Part shown: positions 19,943-29,647 of the stretch, piece by piece
Position numbering within the stretch: the first letter of the stretch is position 1
How the letters are laid out: the number at the start of each line of letters is the position of its first letter
NCBI GenBank assembly: GCA_009773475.1
Contig: WSXV01000002.1
Coordinates: 186,001 to 250,000, forward strand
DNA: 64,000 nt
Source of the DNA: Desulfobulbaceae bacterium
GTDB lineage: Bacteria; Desulfobacterota; Desulfobulbia; Desulfobulbales; Desulfocapsaceae
Direction of reading: 5' to 3'
The notes under the pieces: generated by a model
What the model saw: only the letters and a program-made list of their open reading frames with translations
The model's database searches: none
Told to the model about the DNA's origin: nothing
Translations under genes and position numbers: made by a program

Positions 19943-22033
19943 ATGGATGTTCATGCCGAGGCATTTAAGGAAGAGGCGTATGAGCTGTTGACCGAGCTTG
20001 AAACCTCGCTGCTTGAGCTGGAAGAGCGGCCCGACGACAGCGAGGTGGTTGGCCGGGTCTTTCGGGCCATGCACACCATCAAGGGCTCCGGGGCGATGTT
20101 TGGATTTGACGCGGTCTCTGAATTCACCCACGAGGTGGAAACCGCCTTTGATCGGGTTCGGGAAGGGATGATCAAGGTGACGCCTGAACTGATCAGTCTG
20201 ACCTTGCAGGCCCGGGACAAGATCCTTGAGCTGCTCGATACCGGCGGGGACGGAAAGGACGCGGATGCCCGACGCATTGTTACCGAGTTTCAGTGTCTTT
20301 GCGGCTGTGGAGTGAGCACGGAGGCTGTGGTCGCGGTGGCCGAAGATTCCCTTGCGGCCCTTGCAGGCAGCCAGGAGAGGCGCCGCACCTATCGCATTCG
20401 CTTTAAGCCTGTGCCCTCATACTTCGCCAATGGTTCCAACCCTCTCCCCCTGCTCAATGAACTGCGGGAGATGGGCGAGAGCACCGTCATCGCCCATCTT
20501 GATGCCATCCCTGTTCTTGCCGACTACGTCCCGGAGGAGTGCTATACCTTCTGGGATATCATTTTGACCACGGACCAGGATGAAAACGCCATTCGCGACG
20601 TCTTTATCTTTGTGGAAGATCAGTGTGAGCTTATCATCGATGTTATCCACGTGGCCGGAGAGCTGGAGGATAACGAGGAGTACAAACGCCTCGGAGAGAT
20701 TCTCGTTGAGCGTGGCGATATCAGTACCGAGGCCTTGAATGAGATCATCGGGAATCAGCCGCGACTGGGCGAAAAACTGGTGCAGTCAAATGCCGTTGAC
20801 CAGTCGATGATTGATGCCGCCCTCCTTGAGCAGCAGCATATCGCCAAGATTCGGGAAAAAGATCAGCAGAAGGTCAAGGCCGTCACCTCCATTAAGGTCG
20901 ATTCCCTTCGCCTCGATAATATGGTGGATCTGGTCGGGGAACTGGTCACGGTGCAGGCCCGACTGACCCAGAAGGCGGAAAACAATCAGGACCCTGATCT
21001 TCTTCTTATTGCTGAGGAGGTGGAACGGTTGACTACGGAGTTGCGCGACAATACCATGTCCATCCGCATGCTCCCCATCGGCAGCACCTTTTCCAAGTTC
21101 CGCCGACTGGTCAGGGATCTTTCCCGTGATCTGGGCAAACAGATCGAGATGACCACCGCAGGGGCGGAGACCGAGCTGGACAAGACTGTTATTGACCAAC
21201 TCAACGACCCCCTGGTTCATATCATTCGCAACTCCATCGACCACGGCATTGAGGCACCCGATGTCCGTCTGGCCAATGGGAAGGCCAAAGAAGGCGTGAT
21301 CCACCTTTCCGCCCATCATTCCGGAGCCTTTGTACTCATCGAGATCAGTGATAACGGCGCCGGGCTTGATCCTGAAAAGCTGCGTACCAAAGCGGTGAGC
21401 AAGGGCCTGATCGCGGCCGATGCCGATCTCAGTGTTGATGAATGCTTTGCCCTGATCCTTGAGGCGGGATTTTCCACCGCTGAAAAAATCACTGATGTGT
21501 CAGGCCGCGGGGTGGGCATGGATGTGGTGCGGCGCTCCATCGAAAATCTGCGCGGCGAGATCGGCATCACCTCCAAGCTGGGGGTGGGCACCACCATTAC
21601 CCTGAAACTGCCCCTGACCCTGGCCATCATTGACGGCTTGCTGGTGCAGATCAGCGAGGATTTTTTTGTGATCCCCCTTTCCATGGTGGAGGAATGTGTC
21701 GAGTTGAGCCGCGAGGAGGCGCTCCTGGCCAAGACCCGTTCGATGATGACTTTCCGGGGCGAGCTTTTCTCCTATATCAGTCTGCGCGACAGCTTTGCCA
21801 TCACTGGCGCGCCGCCGGCCATTGAACGGGTTGTGATTGCCAGCGTCAAGGGCGAGAAGATTGGATTCGGGGTTGATCAGGTTGTCGGTCAGCATCAGAC
21901 CGTGATCAAGACCTTAAGTAATGTGTACAAGGATGTCGTTGGTATCTCGGGTGCCACCATCCTTGGCGATGGCTCCGTGGCCCTGGTGCTTGATGTCAAC
22001 CAACTGGTTCTTGAAACCACCCATAACGGATAA
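19943..22033 (+). CDS. cheA: Chemotaxis histidine kinase CheA with MshEN-like insert
   Basis: The 696-residue kinase has an Hpt domain with His 44 (MHTIKGSGAMFG) and a P2-like region (about 148-238). The dimerisation domain starts near 317 (VDSLRLDNMVDLVGELV). The HATPase has HIIRNSIDHGIE, ISDNGAGLD and GRGVGMDVVR, and a CheW-like regulatory domain ends the protein. Between P2 and dimerisation (about 248-300) there are two repeats, RLGEILVERGDI...LNEIIGNQ and RLGEKLVQSNAV...DAALLEQQ. These match the pattern of the MshEN/GspE N-terminal fold, which binds c-di-GMP in MshE. This suggests c-di-GMP may tune the kinase directly, an inference. cheR follows after 15 bases. Confidence 0.92.
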   Translation: MDVHAEAFKEEAYELLTELETSLLELEERPDDSEVVGRVFRAMHTIKGSGAMFGFDAVSEFTHEVETAFDRVREGMIKVTPELISLTLQARDKILELLDTGGDGKDADARRIVTEFQCLCGCGVSTEAVVAVAEDSLAALAGSQERRRTYRIRFKPVPSYFANGSNPLPLLNELREMGESTVIAHLDAIPVLADYVPEECYTFWDIILTTDQDENAIRDVFIFVEDQCELIIDVIHVAGELEDNEEYKRLGEILVERGDISTEALNEIIGNQPRLGEKLVQSNAVDQSMIDAALLEQQHIAKIREKDQQKVKAVTSIKVDSLRLDNMVDLVGELVTVQARLTQKAENNQDPDLLLIAEEVERLTTELRDNTMSIRMLPIGSTFSKFRRLVRDLSRDLGKQIEMTTAGAETELDKTVIDQLNDPLVHIIRNSIDHGIEAPDVRLANGKAKEGVIHLSAHHSGAFVLIEISDNGAGLDPEKLRTKAVSKGLIAADADLSVDECFALILEAGFSTAEKITDVSGRGVGMDVVRRSIENLRGEIGITSKLGVGTTITLKLPLTLAIIDGLLVQISEDFFVIPLSMVEECVELSREEALLAKTRSMMTFRGELFSYISLRDSFAITGAPPAIERVVIASVKGEKIGFGVDQVVGQHQTVIKTLSNVYKDVVGISGATILGDGSVALVLDVNQLVLETTHNG

Positions 22034-22048
22034 GAGCGGGGACGAATC

Positions 22049-22888
22049 ATGGAGATGAACGATAAGATATTTCACCGCCTCACGTCCTATATCTATGACG
22101 AGATGGGCATCAAGATGGGCGAAAACAAGCGGGTTATGCTCCAGGCCCGTCTGGCCAAGCGAATCCGTATTGTCCAGCTGGATTCTTTTGACGCCTATTG
22201 TACCTACCTGTTCAGCAATGAGGGACAGCGCGAAGAACTGGCAAGTTTTATCCATGAGGTCACCACCAACAAGACCGATTTTTACCGGGAGCCCAACCAT
22301 TTTACCTATTTGACCGAGCAGGCCCTGCCTACCCTCTTTCAGGAAGGCAGACGCTGTCAGCGGCGGCCTCTACGGATCTGGAGTTCGGCCTGTTCCACCG
22401 GCGAAGAGCCTTACACCATGGCCATGTTTCTCCATGAATACGAGGCAAGAAATCAGGGCTTTTCCTATACGGTGCTGGCCACTGATATCTCCACGACCGT
22501 TCTTCGCGAGGCGAAAGATGCGATTTATGATGTCCGCAAGATAGAGCCCATTCCGGCTCCGATCCGCAAAAAATATATCCTCCGTTCCAAAAACAAGGAC
22601 AGCCAGGTGGTTCGTATCGCCCCGGAATTGCGGGCACGGGTGGAGTTCCGCTGGACGAACCTGAAGGAGCCGAAACTGACCACGCACGAGATGATGGATA
22701 TCATCTTCTGCCGCAACGTGATCATCTATTTTGATCAGCCCACCCAGGAACTGGTGCTTAATAACCTCTGTAGGCATCTGGTTCCCGGCGGTTTTATGTT
22801 TATGGGACATTCTGAAAATCTCAACGGCTTGAATGTCCCTCTGGTCCAGATCGCGCCGACGATCTACCGGAGGATCAATGAGTCTTGA
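22049..22888 (+). CDS. cheR: Chemotaxis protein methyltransferase CheR
   Basis: The 279-residue enzyme has the N-terminal helical domain (IFHRLTSYIYDEMGIKM) and the SAM-binding domain with LRIWSSACSTGEEPYT and FSYTVLATDIS. The substrate region DIIFCRNVIIYFD and the end block GGFMFMGHSENL are typical of CheR. It adds methyl groups from SAM to glutamates of MCPs. It lies 15 bases after cheA. The MCP at 24516 ends with a pentapeptide of the kind some CheR proteins use as a tether. The length is normal and no residue appears to be missing. Confidence 0.92.
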   Translation: MEMNDKIFHRLTSYIYDEMGIKMGENKRVMLQARLAKRIRIVQLDSFDAYCTYLFSNEGQREELASFIHEVTTNKTDFYREPNHFTYLTEQALPTLFQEGRRCQRRPLRIWSSACSTGEEPYTMAMFLHEYEARNQGFSYTVLATDISTTVLREAKDAIYDVRKIEPIPAPIRKKYILRSKNKDSQVVRIAPELRARVEFRWTNLKEPKLTTHEMMDIIFCRNVIIYFDQPTQELVLNNLCRHLVPGGFMFMGHSENLNGLNVPLVQIAPTIYRRINES

Positions 22889-22951
22889 CTGGGTGGAATG
22901 GTGTTCGGGTGGTGTTGAGGATTTTTCCTTAATTTTTGTGATGAAGGTCCC

Positions 22952-23485
22952 ATGCCGGCAGTTTCTGCCGTCTTTACGCTTCTGGTGATGAACATGTTGA
23001 GGGTTGACGCAGTCTATCTGAAACCTGGAGATTTCTGTATCGCCTTGCGGCCAACCATAGTGAAGACGGTGCTTGGCTCCTGTGTCACCATCACCATGTA
23101 CTCGGCCCGGACAAAAATCGGTGCGGCCTGCCATGCCTTGCTGCCAACCTGTCGCGAAGATCAAGGGCCGCAATGCTCCACCGGCACTTGTCAGACTGCC
23201 TCGCGCTATGTGGAGTGCATCATTCCGGAGATGGCGCGGCGGATGCAGGAGAAAGGGATGGTTCTCAGCGAACTTGAGATCAAGCTTTTCGGCGGCGCCG
23301 ACATGATGATGGAGTCGCTGGCCGATCATCAGCGGGTGGGAAGTCAGAATGTGCTGAAGTCAAAAATGCTCCTGGCCCGGCTGGGAATGACCATCAAGAG
23401 CAGCGATGTGGGAGGGGCGGCAGGGAGAAAGTTGATTTTTGACACCCGCTCCGGAGATGTGTGGATCAAGCGGCTTATTCCCTGA
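22952..23485 (+). CDS. cheD: Chemoreceptor glutamine deamidase CheD
   Basis: The 177-residue protein contains the CheD catalytic signature: LGSCVTITMYSA with the nucleophilic Cys, then AACHALLP with the His. The later block ELEIKLFGGADMM is also family-like. CheD deamidates specific glutamines of MCPs and in some bacteria works with CheC. No cheC is seen here. I kept the ATG at 22952, which has GAAGG five bases upstream; starts at 22988 or 22994 would also give an intact domain. It follows cheR after 63 bases. Confidence 0.9.
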   Translation: MPAVSAVFTLLVMNMLRVDAVYLKPGDFCIALRPTIVKTVLGSCVTITMYSARTKIGAACHALLPTCREDQGPQCSTGTCQTASRYVECIIPEMARRMQEKGMVLSELEIKLFGGADMMMESLADHQRVGSQNVLKSKMLLARLGMTIKSSDVGGAAGRKLIFDTRSGDVWIKRLIP

Positions 23486-23732
23486 GAGGAGACATCGGGC
23501 TGAAGAGTGAATCCTGATGGAGATCAAAAGTTCCATTGAGTTTTTCTTACTCCCCGGCTGGGATGAATACCGGCATGGGTGAGGGAGGGTTGGAGTTATA
23601 AAGGCTGTAGGTCGGGTTTGAACCCGACAAGAGGGGGGCTGGCAAGCCCCTCGTTGGGATCGAATCTGACGAGCAATTGCCTGCACAAGAATGCGCTGCA
23701 CAGTCACACAATTACCAAAAGGAGGACAACGT

Positions 23733-24236
23733 ATGGCGACGGCAGAAAGTAGTGAAACTAATCAATACCTGACCTTTAACCTGGATGGGGAGGTCTTTGG
23801 TCTGGCCATTCTCAAGGTGCGGGAGGTGCTTGATTTTACCAGCATCACCCGGGTGCCGCAGACCCCGGCGTACATGCGGGGGGTGATCAATCTCCGGGGC
23901 AGCGTGGTGCCGGTGATGGATCTGCGGCTGAAGTTCAACATGGCCCAGACTGAGAAGAAGGTGAACACCTGTATCATCATCACCGAGGTGGAGTTGAATG
24001 GTGAGCTGGTGGTGCTTGGAGCCCTGGCCGATTCGGTGCAGGAGGTGGTTGATCTGGACAGCAGTCAGATTGAGCCGCCGCCGCATATGGGCACCCGGCT
24101 GCGCACCGAGTTTATCAAGGGCATGGGCAAACACGGGGAAAGATTTATCATTGTCCTTGATATCGACCGGGTCTTTTCGTCGGAAGAAATTGCTGTGGCC
24201 CAGACCGCCGGGATGACAACAGTTGATGCGGCTTGA
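23733..24236 (+). CDS. cheW: Chemotaxis coupling protein CheW
   Basis: The 167-residue protein is a single CheW domain: YLTFNLDGEVFGLAILKVRE, RGVINLRGSVVPVMDLR, and the end block IKGMGKHGERFIIVLDID. It links MCPs to CheA. The ATG at 23733 is preceded by AAAAGGAGGACAACGT, a strong ribosome-binding site, which decides the start over an upstream in-frame codon. The 247 bases before it contain a GTCGGGTTTGAACCCGAC dyad. The next gene in the same direction is the MCP, 279 bases on. Confidence 0.93.
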   Translation: MATAESSETNQYLTFNLDGEVFGLAILKVREVLDFTSITRVPQTPAYMRGVINLRGSVVPVMDLRLKFNMAQTEKKVNTCIIITEVELNGELVVLGALADSVQEVVDLDSSQIEPPPHMGTRLRTEFIKGMGKHGERFIIVLDIDRVFSSEEIAVAQTAGMTTVDAA

Positions 24237-24515
24237 CTCATGTCCGAACCAGTAAACTTCGCAAGCCTCTTTCTCGCATATGGGCCACTACTTTTAAGTA
24301 ACAAACGTTTAAACTATTGAAGGAGCATGTTTTATATCTGCCTGTTTTGACATATACAATGTGCAAAAATTGGCAGAAAGATACTTTTAGATTAATGGCT
24401 GGATATCCCGGTTGAAACGCTGAATAGTTGCAATGTGTAGTTTAACGTTCCCTTCCAAAAATAAGCTGGATAGTTACGAAACGAGAAACACAACAAAATA
24501 CAGGGGAGGCAGTAT

Positions 24516-26999
24516 ATGTTCGCAAACATGAAAATTGGAAAAAAATTGGGCCTGGGATTTGGTCTGCTGGTGTTGTTAATGGCGGCGATAATCTGGCAAG
24601 GTATCCATGGTATGGCTGGTATGCAGGAATCACTTGAAAGGATTGTAACCGTTAACAATGCCAGGAGTGATATGCTTCATGCTATGAACATGGATCTTGC
24701 CCAAATTGGCATTAATATTCGAAATATGCTTTACAATAATGACCCTGCAAAAAGGCAGGAATACAAACAGCACATAGAGAAATCCCGTGAACAGTATGTA
24801 GAACACTTTAAAAAAGCTGAAGATTTGACGAACAAAACGGATAGCAAGGCAATTGAGATCATCAATGAAATGAAGAAAAACTTGCCACATTACAAGGAGT
24901 TGAATTTAAAGGTTGTTGAGCTGGCCATAGCAAACAAAGATGCTGAGGCGGTTCAACTGATGGGTAAAGAGGCAGCTCCTGCAGCGCGCGCATTCACAGA
25001 AGTGCTAGAAAAACTTTTGCAGCACAACATGGAGCGCAACAAAATACGCCACGAGGAAGCTGTTGCCACCTACCATAATGCTCGTAATGTCATGTTCGGC
25101 TTAGGTGGGGCAGGATTACTCTTTGGCATTGCTATTGCAACAATTCTGATCCGCTCTCTCTTACATCAGTTAGGCGCTGACCCTAAGGAAGTTGCTGACA
25201 TTGCCAACCTGGTTGGTATTGGCGACCTGAGTCACGATATAGTCCTTGCCTCCGGTGACACCACCAGTCTTATGGCATCGATGAAAAAGATGATGGATGC
25301 CATCAAAGCACTGACCGCTGATGCCGATATGCTGGCCAAGGCGGCCATGGAAGGCAAACTGAACACCCGTGCCGATGCGGGCAAGCATCAAGGCGACTTC
25401 CGTAAGATCGTGGTCGGAGTCAACAACACCATTGACCGCTTGGTCGGCCTGCTGGATGTGATGCCTGCTCCGGCGATGTTGATAGACCGCGATTTCAACG
25501 TACTCTACATGAACAAAATGGGTGCCGGAGTTGGTGGCAGGACGCAGCAACAGGTTAACGGCAGCAAGTGCTACGACCACTTCCGTACCTCAGACTGTAA
25601 GACTGACAAGTGTGCCTGCCACCGGGCCATAACTTTAGGTCAGACTGTTACCAGTGCTACCGACGCCCATCCCGGTTCCCTCAACCTTGATATCGACTAC
25701 ACGGGTGTACCAATCAGGGATGATCAGGGTAATGTTATTGGTGTCTTTGAAGTGGTGAATGACCAGACTGCTGTTAAGAAGGCGGCCCGTATTGCCGCAA
25801 AGCAGGCAGAGTTCCAGGAAATCGAGGTTGGCAAACTGCTGAACAACCTGGAAAAGGTCTCCATTGGCGATCTTGCTATCAACACAGTTGTTGGCACCAG
25901 TGACGAAGACACGGCAGACATTGCTCAAAACTTTGAACAGATCAATGGTGCCATCAAACAGAATATTATTGCCCTGAATGGCATTACTGATGCTGCCAAG
26001 CAGGTGTCTCAGGGTAACCTGATGGTGGAATTGAAGAAGCGCTCTGAGCAGGACGAACTGATGGAATCCCTGGACACCATGGTCGCCAAACTGAAAGAGG
26101 TGGTCGTCAATGTCCAGGTGGCATCCGACAATGTCGCCTCAGGCAGCCAGGAGCTCAGTTCCAGTTCTGAGGAGATGAGCCAGGGCGCCACCGAGCAGGC
26201 GGCTGCCGCAGAAGAGGCATCGAGCGCCATGGAAGAGATGGCGGCCAATATCCGTCAGAATGCCGACAATGCCATGCAGACCGAGAAGATTGCCACCAAG
26301 AGCGCAGAAGATGCCAAGACCGGCGGTGAGGCCGTGGCCAAGACCGTTGGTGCGATGAAGGAAATCGCCGGAAAGATCTCGATCATCGAAGAGATTGCCC
26401 GCCAGACCAACTTGCTCGCATTGAATGCCGCCATTGAGGCGGCCCGTGCCGGTGAGCATGGCAAGGGTTTTGCGGTGGTTGCCTCTGAAGTCCGGAAACT
26501 TGCCGAACGCAGTCAGCATGCCGCTGCCGAGATCAGTGAACTTTCCCGCAGCAGTGTGGAAGTGGCCGAGCAGGCTGGCGATATGTTAAGTAAGATGGTT
26601 CCAGACATCCAGCGAACGGCAGAACTTGTCCAGGAAATAGCCGCTGCCAGCAAGGAGCAGGATACCGGAGCCGAGCAGGTCAATAAGGCCATCACTCAGC
26701 TCGATCAGGTTATTCAGCAGAACGCGTCCGCCTCCGAAGAGATGGCTTCCACCTCCGAAGAGCTCTCCAGCCAGGCCGAGCAATTGCAAGACACGATTTC
26801 CTTCTTCTCCATCGGTGCCGGTGGTGGATCTCATAAAAAGGCCGCGCCTCCAGCCCGGGGCGGAGCACGGAAAGCTTCATTGGCCATCTCTCATGTGAAA
26901 AAGTCGGTAAAAGCACCGGTAAAAGGTGGCAAGGGCTTTGAGATGGATATGGGAGTTGGTGGTGCGGACAAGATTGATGATGATTTTGAGAGATTTTAG
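24516..26999 (+). CDS. Methyl-accepting chemotaxis protein with PAS domain and C-terminal tether
   Basis: The 827-residue receptor has one membrane helix at about 9-29, a periplasmic four-helix-bundle sensor (about 30-188), a second helix (about 190-212), and a HAMP-like linker. A PAS domain lies at about 305-415 and carries a cysteine-rich segment (SKCYDHF, then [11 protein letters not shown]) that could bind metal or haem; this is inference. The signalling domain has the standard tip ([22 protein letters not shown], shown in parts: [30 protein letters not shown]). The protein ends in DDDFERF; the last five residues fit the aromatic-x-x-aromatic pentapeptide that recruits CheR or CheB in other receptors. 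Immediately after the stop is a long hairpin. Confidence 0.9.
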   Translation: MFANMKIGKKLGLGFGLLVLLMAAIIWQGIHGMAGMQESLERIVTVNNARSDMLHAMNMDLAQIGINIRNMLYNNDPAKRQEYKQHIEKSREQYVEHFKKAEDLTNKTDSKAIEIINEMKKNLPHYKELNLKVVELAIANKDAEAVQLMGKEAAPAARAFTEVLEKLLQHNMERNKIRHEEAVATYHNARNVMFGLGGAGLLFGIAIATILIRSLLHQLGADPKEVADIANLVGIGDLSHDIVLASGDTTSLMASMKKMMDAIKALTADADMLAKAAMEGKLNTRADAGKHQGDFRKIVVGVNNTIDRLVGLLDVMPAPAMLIDRDFNVLYMNKMGAGVGGRTQQQVNGSKCYDHFRTSDCKTDKCACHRAITLGQTVTSATDAHPGSLNLDIDYTGVPIRDDQGNVIGVFEVVNDQTAVKKAARIAAKQAEFQEIEVGKLLNNLEKVSIGDLAINTVVGTSDEDTADIAQNFEQINGAIKQNIIALNGITDAAKQVSQGNLMVELKKRSEQDELMESLDTMVAKLKEVVVNVQVASDNVASGSQELSSSSEEMSQGATEQAAAAEEASSAMEEMAANIRQNADNAMQTEKIATKSAEDAKTGGEAVAKTVGAMKEIAGKISIIEEIARQTNLLALNAAIEAARAGEHGKGFAVVASEVRKLAERSQHAAAEISELSRSSVEVAEQAGDMLSKMVPDIQRTAELVQEIAAASKEQDTGAEQVNKAITQLDQVIQQNASASEEMASTSEELSSQAEQLQDTISFFSIGAGGGSHKKAAPPARGGARKASLAISHVKKSVKAPVKGGKGFEMDMGVGGADKIDDDFERF

Positions 27000-27053
27000 A
27001 GCCCGTTGCTCCGCAAGCAAGGGCAGTATCTTGCTTGCGGAGCCTACGGGCTC
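26999..27053 (+). terminator. Long hairpin after the MCP gene
   Basis: GAGCCCGT and CTCCGCAAGCAAG pair with CTTGCTTGCGGAG and ACGGGCTC, giving a stem of about 21 pairs with an 8-base loop, starting at the last base of the MCP stop codon. It has no clear U-run. It is also part of a tandem repeat (27014-27537), so it may be a repeat element that serves as a transcript end. Confidence 0.5.
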
Positions 27054-27537
27054 TTATGCCGCTCCGAGCAACAGCCAATCTGTTAAGGCTGCTGCTCGGG
27101 CGGCGTGTTCCCAAAACATCAGAACTCGCCAGCGTTAAAGGAAGTTACAATGAACATACAAGCAAGGTCAGTATCTTGCTTGCGGAGCCTACGGGCTCTT
27201 ATGCCGCTCCGAGCAGCAGCCAATCTTTTCAAGCTGCAGCACGGGTGGCGTGTCGCCCAAGCATCAGAATCTTCAAGCGTTAGGGATTTGGAAATTACAA
27301 AATTACCAGATGTTCACAACAATAGTAGGTCGGAATCCGTCCGACAATGGCGGTAGCGTCAAGCCCTGCTGTCGGACGGATTCCGACCTACATGCTCCAA
27401 AACGGTAATTTGGTAATTTCTATGTCCCATAAAGGAAGTAAATTACAGATGCAAGCTAGGGCAGTATCGTGCTTGCAGAGCCTTCTACCGACCCGGCTGG
27501 TGTGTTCCCAATACATCAGACAGCTAAGACATAGAAA
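27014..27537 (+). repeat. Tandem repeat, period about 145 bases, with a decayed third unit
   Basis: Unit 1 (27014-27158) and unit 2 (27159 to about 27290) share CAAGCAAGG(G/T)CAGTATC, GCTTGCGGAGCCTACGGG, CTCTTATGCCGCTCCGAGCA and AGCGTTA. Unit 3 (about 27450-27537) is shorter and diverged (GCAAGCTAGGGCAGTATCG, TGTGTTCCCAATACATCAG). The sequence before units 2 and 3 reads AAAGGAAGT...ATG, so short ORFs can be drawn (27150-27356, 27449-27541). The differences between units are not mainly synonymous, so I read them as non-coding. This fills most of the 610-base gap before cheB. Confidence 0.75.
27291..27420. mobile_element. Composite palindromic element inside the tandem repeat
   Basis: Outer arms GAAATTACAAAATTACC and GGTAATTTGGTAATTTC (one mismatch in 17) enclose perfect 22-base inner arms that begin GTAGGTCGGAATCCGTCC (27325-27346) and are complemented at 27370-27391. 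The whole is 130 bases, with no coding capacity. It separates repeat unit 2 from unit 3, so it probably inserted into the repeat. It looks like a MITE or REP pair. Confidence 0.65.
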
Positions 27538-27579
27538 ATAAATCCCATGACGCCCAATTCATCCACGTCCTTCCCATAA

Positions 27580-28680
<1,101 letters not shown>

Positions 28681-28760
28681 AATGAGCCTGTTTTTTTCGG
28701 GGAAATGACCGGCTCGGAGAGAATGGTTCTTTGGACGGGTGCGGGGAAACGGCCTTAATC

Positions 28761-29510
28761 CTACCGTGCCATAAAGTTGTGTTTGCTCAGTTGCCAGAGG
28801 GCGTCGCGTAGTTGTTCCTGAGAGAGCAGATTGTTCTGGAGGAAAAATTGGCCGATTTTTGGTTGCCTGATCTGTTGATGACGTAACAGCCGTTGAACCT
28901 GTTGCTGGGTAAGTAGTCCGAGTCGCACCGCAGTCTCGCCAAACCTGGATCCTGTCTGCAGAGACTGAAAAATTGTCAGGATATCTTGCTTCTCTATCAA
29001 CCCGAAATTACAAGCTATTTCTCCGAAGCGCGGTCTGCTCCGGCGCTGCCAGATCAAGGCCTGAGTGATCTCGCTCCATGCGCAGTACCCAAGTGAGTGG
29101 AGAAATTCCCCCAGGATCATCGGTCGGGCCGGGAGTGCAATATATTCCTTGGGTTGAGATGGCTGCGGGCGATGGCGAGCATGGGTTGTTCGGCCGGATC
29201 TTGGGTTGAGAGGTAAGGCGGAACCCGATCGGGAGGAGACTCCGCGTTGGTCGAGATAATGGCAGAGCTGTTCGTAAGAGTCTTTGACCAGGAAAAAATC
29301 GATATCCGCTGGAAGGCTTGCGATATTGTTGGTGATAACGTCGGGATGGGTTTCCTTGACCCGATCCCGGTAGGCGCTTTTTACCCCGGAGAGCTGGATA
29401 TACTCGAGGAATGGGGCGGAGATGGCGAGATGGCGGCCAAAAAGAACCTCGCAGGCATGAAGAAGTTTTGCTTTCTGTTCAGGATACAAGCGCATACCGG
29501 TGGATTTCAT
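28761..29510 (-). CDS. J-domain protein with C-terminal MshEN-like repeats
   Basis: The 249-residue protein has an N-terminal J-like segment with the HPD motif at 55-57 (SAYRDRVKETHPDV, then DFFLVKDSYEQLCHYL), which in DnaJ proteins stimulates DnaK. After a basic, proline-rich linker (about 85-125), three repeats follow: LGEFLHSLGY, RFGEIACNFGLIEKQDI, and RFGETAVRLGLLTQQQVQ with KIGQFFLQNNLLSQEQL. These fit the MshEN/GspE N-terminal pattern (R-[LF]-G-x4-x2-G-[LI]-[LI]...Q). I chose the ATG at 29510; a TTG four codons upstream is in frame. It lies convergent with cheB, 80 bases away. The combination is unusual: a chaperone-recruiting domain joined to a possible c-di-GMP sensor. Binding is inferred only from the motif. 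Confidence 0.6.
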   Translation of the reverse strand: MKSTGMRLYPEQKAKLLHACEVLFGRHLAISAPFLEYIQLSGVKSAYRDRVKETHPDVITNNIASLPADIDFFLVKDSYEQLCHYLDQRGVSSRSGSALPLNPRSGRTTHARHRPQPSQPKEYIALPARPMILGEFLHSLGYCAWSEITQALIWQRRSRPRFGEIACNFGLIEKQDILTIFQSLQTGSRFGETAVRLGLLTQQQVQRLLRHQQIRQPKIGQFFLQNNLLSQEQLRDALWQLSKHNFMAR

Positions 29511-29647
29511 AGCTATGGGCAAGCCGGAGGGAGCGAGGATAACGGCAATCTTTTCAATATGATGTCAGATTTCAGCAGGGAGGCGCAAGCAAAATGCTCC
29601 CGGCAATATTTTTATCCATCCCTGAAAGGTTTGTGTGCAGCCACCCT

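Noticed and set aside
27150..27356. 68-codon ORF with a good ribosome-binding site in tandem repeat unit 2
   Set aside because: The matching frame in unit 1 has no start, and the changes between units are mostly non-synonymous, so it reads as repeat DNA.
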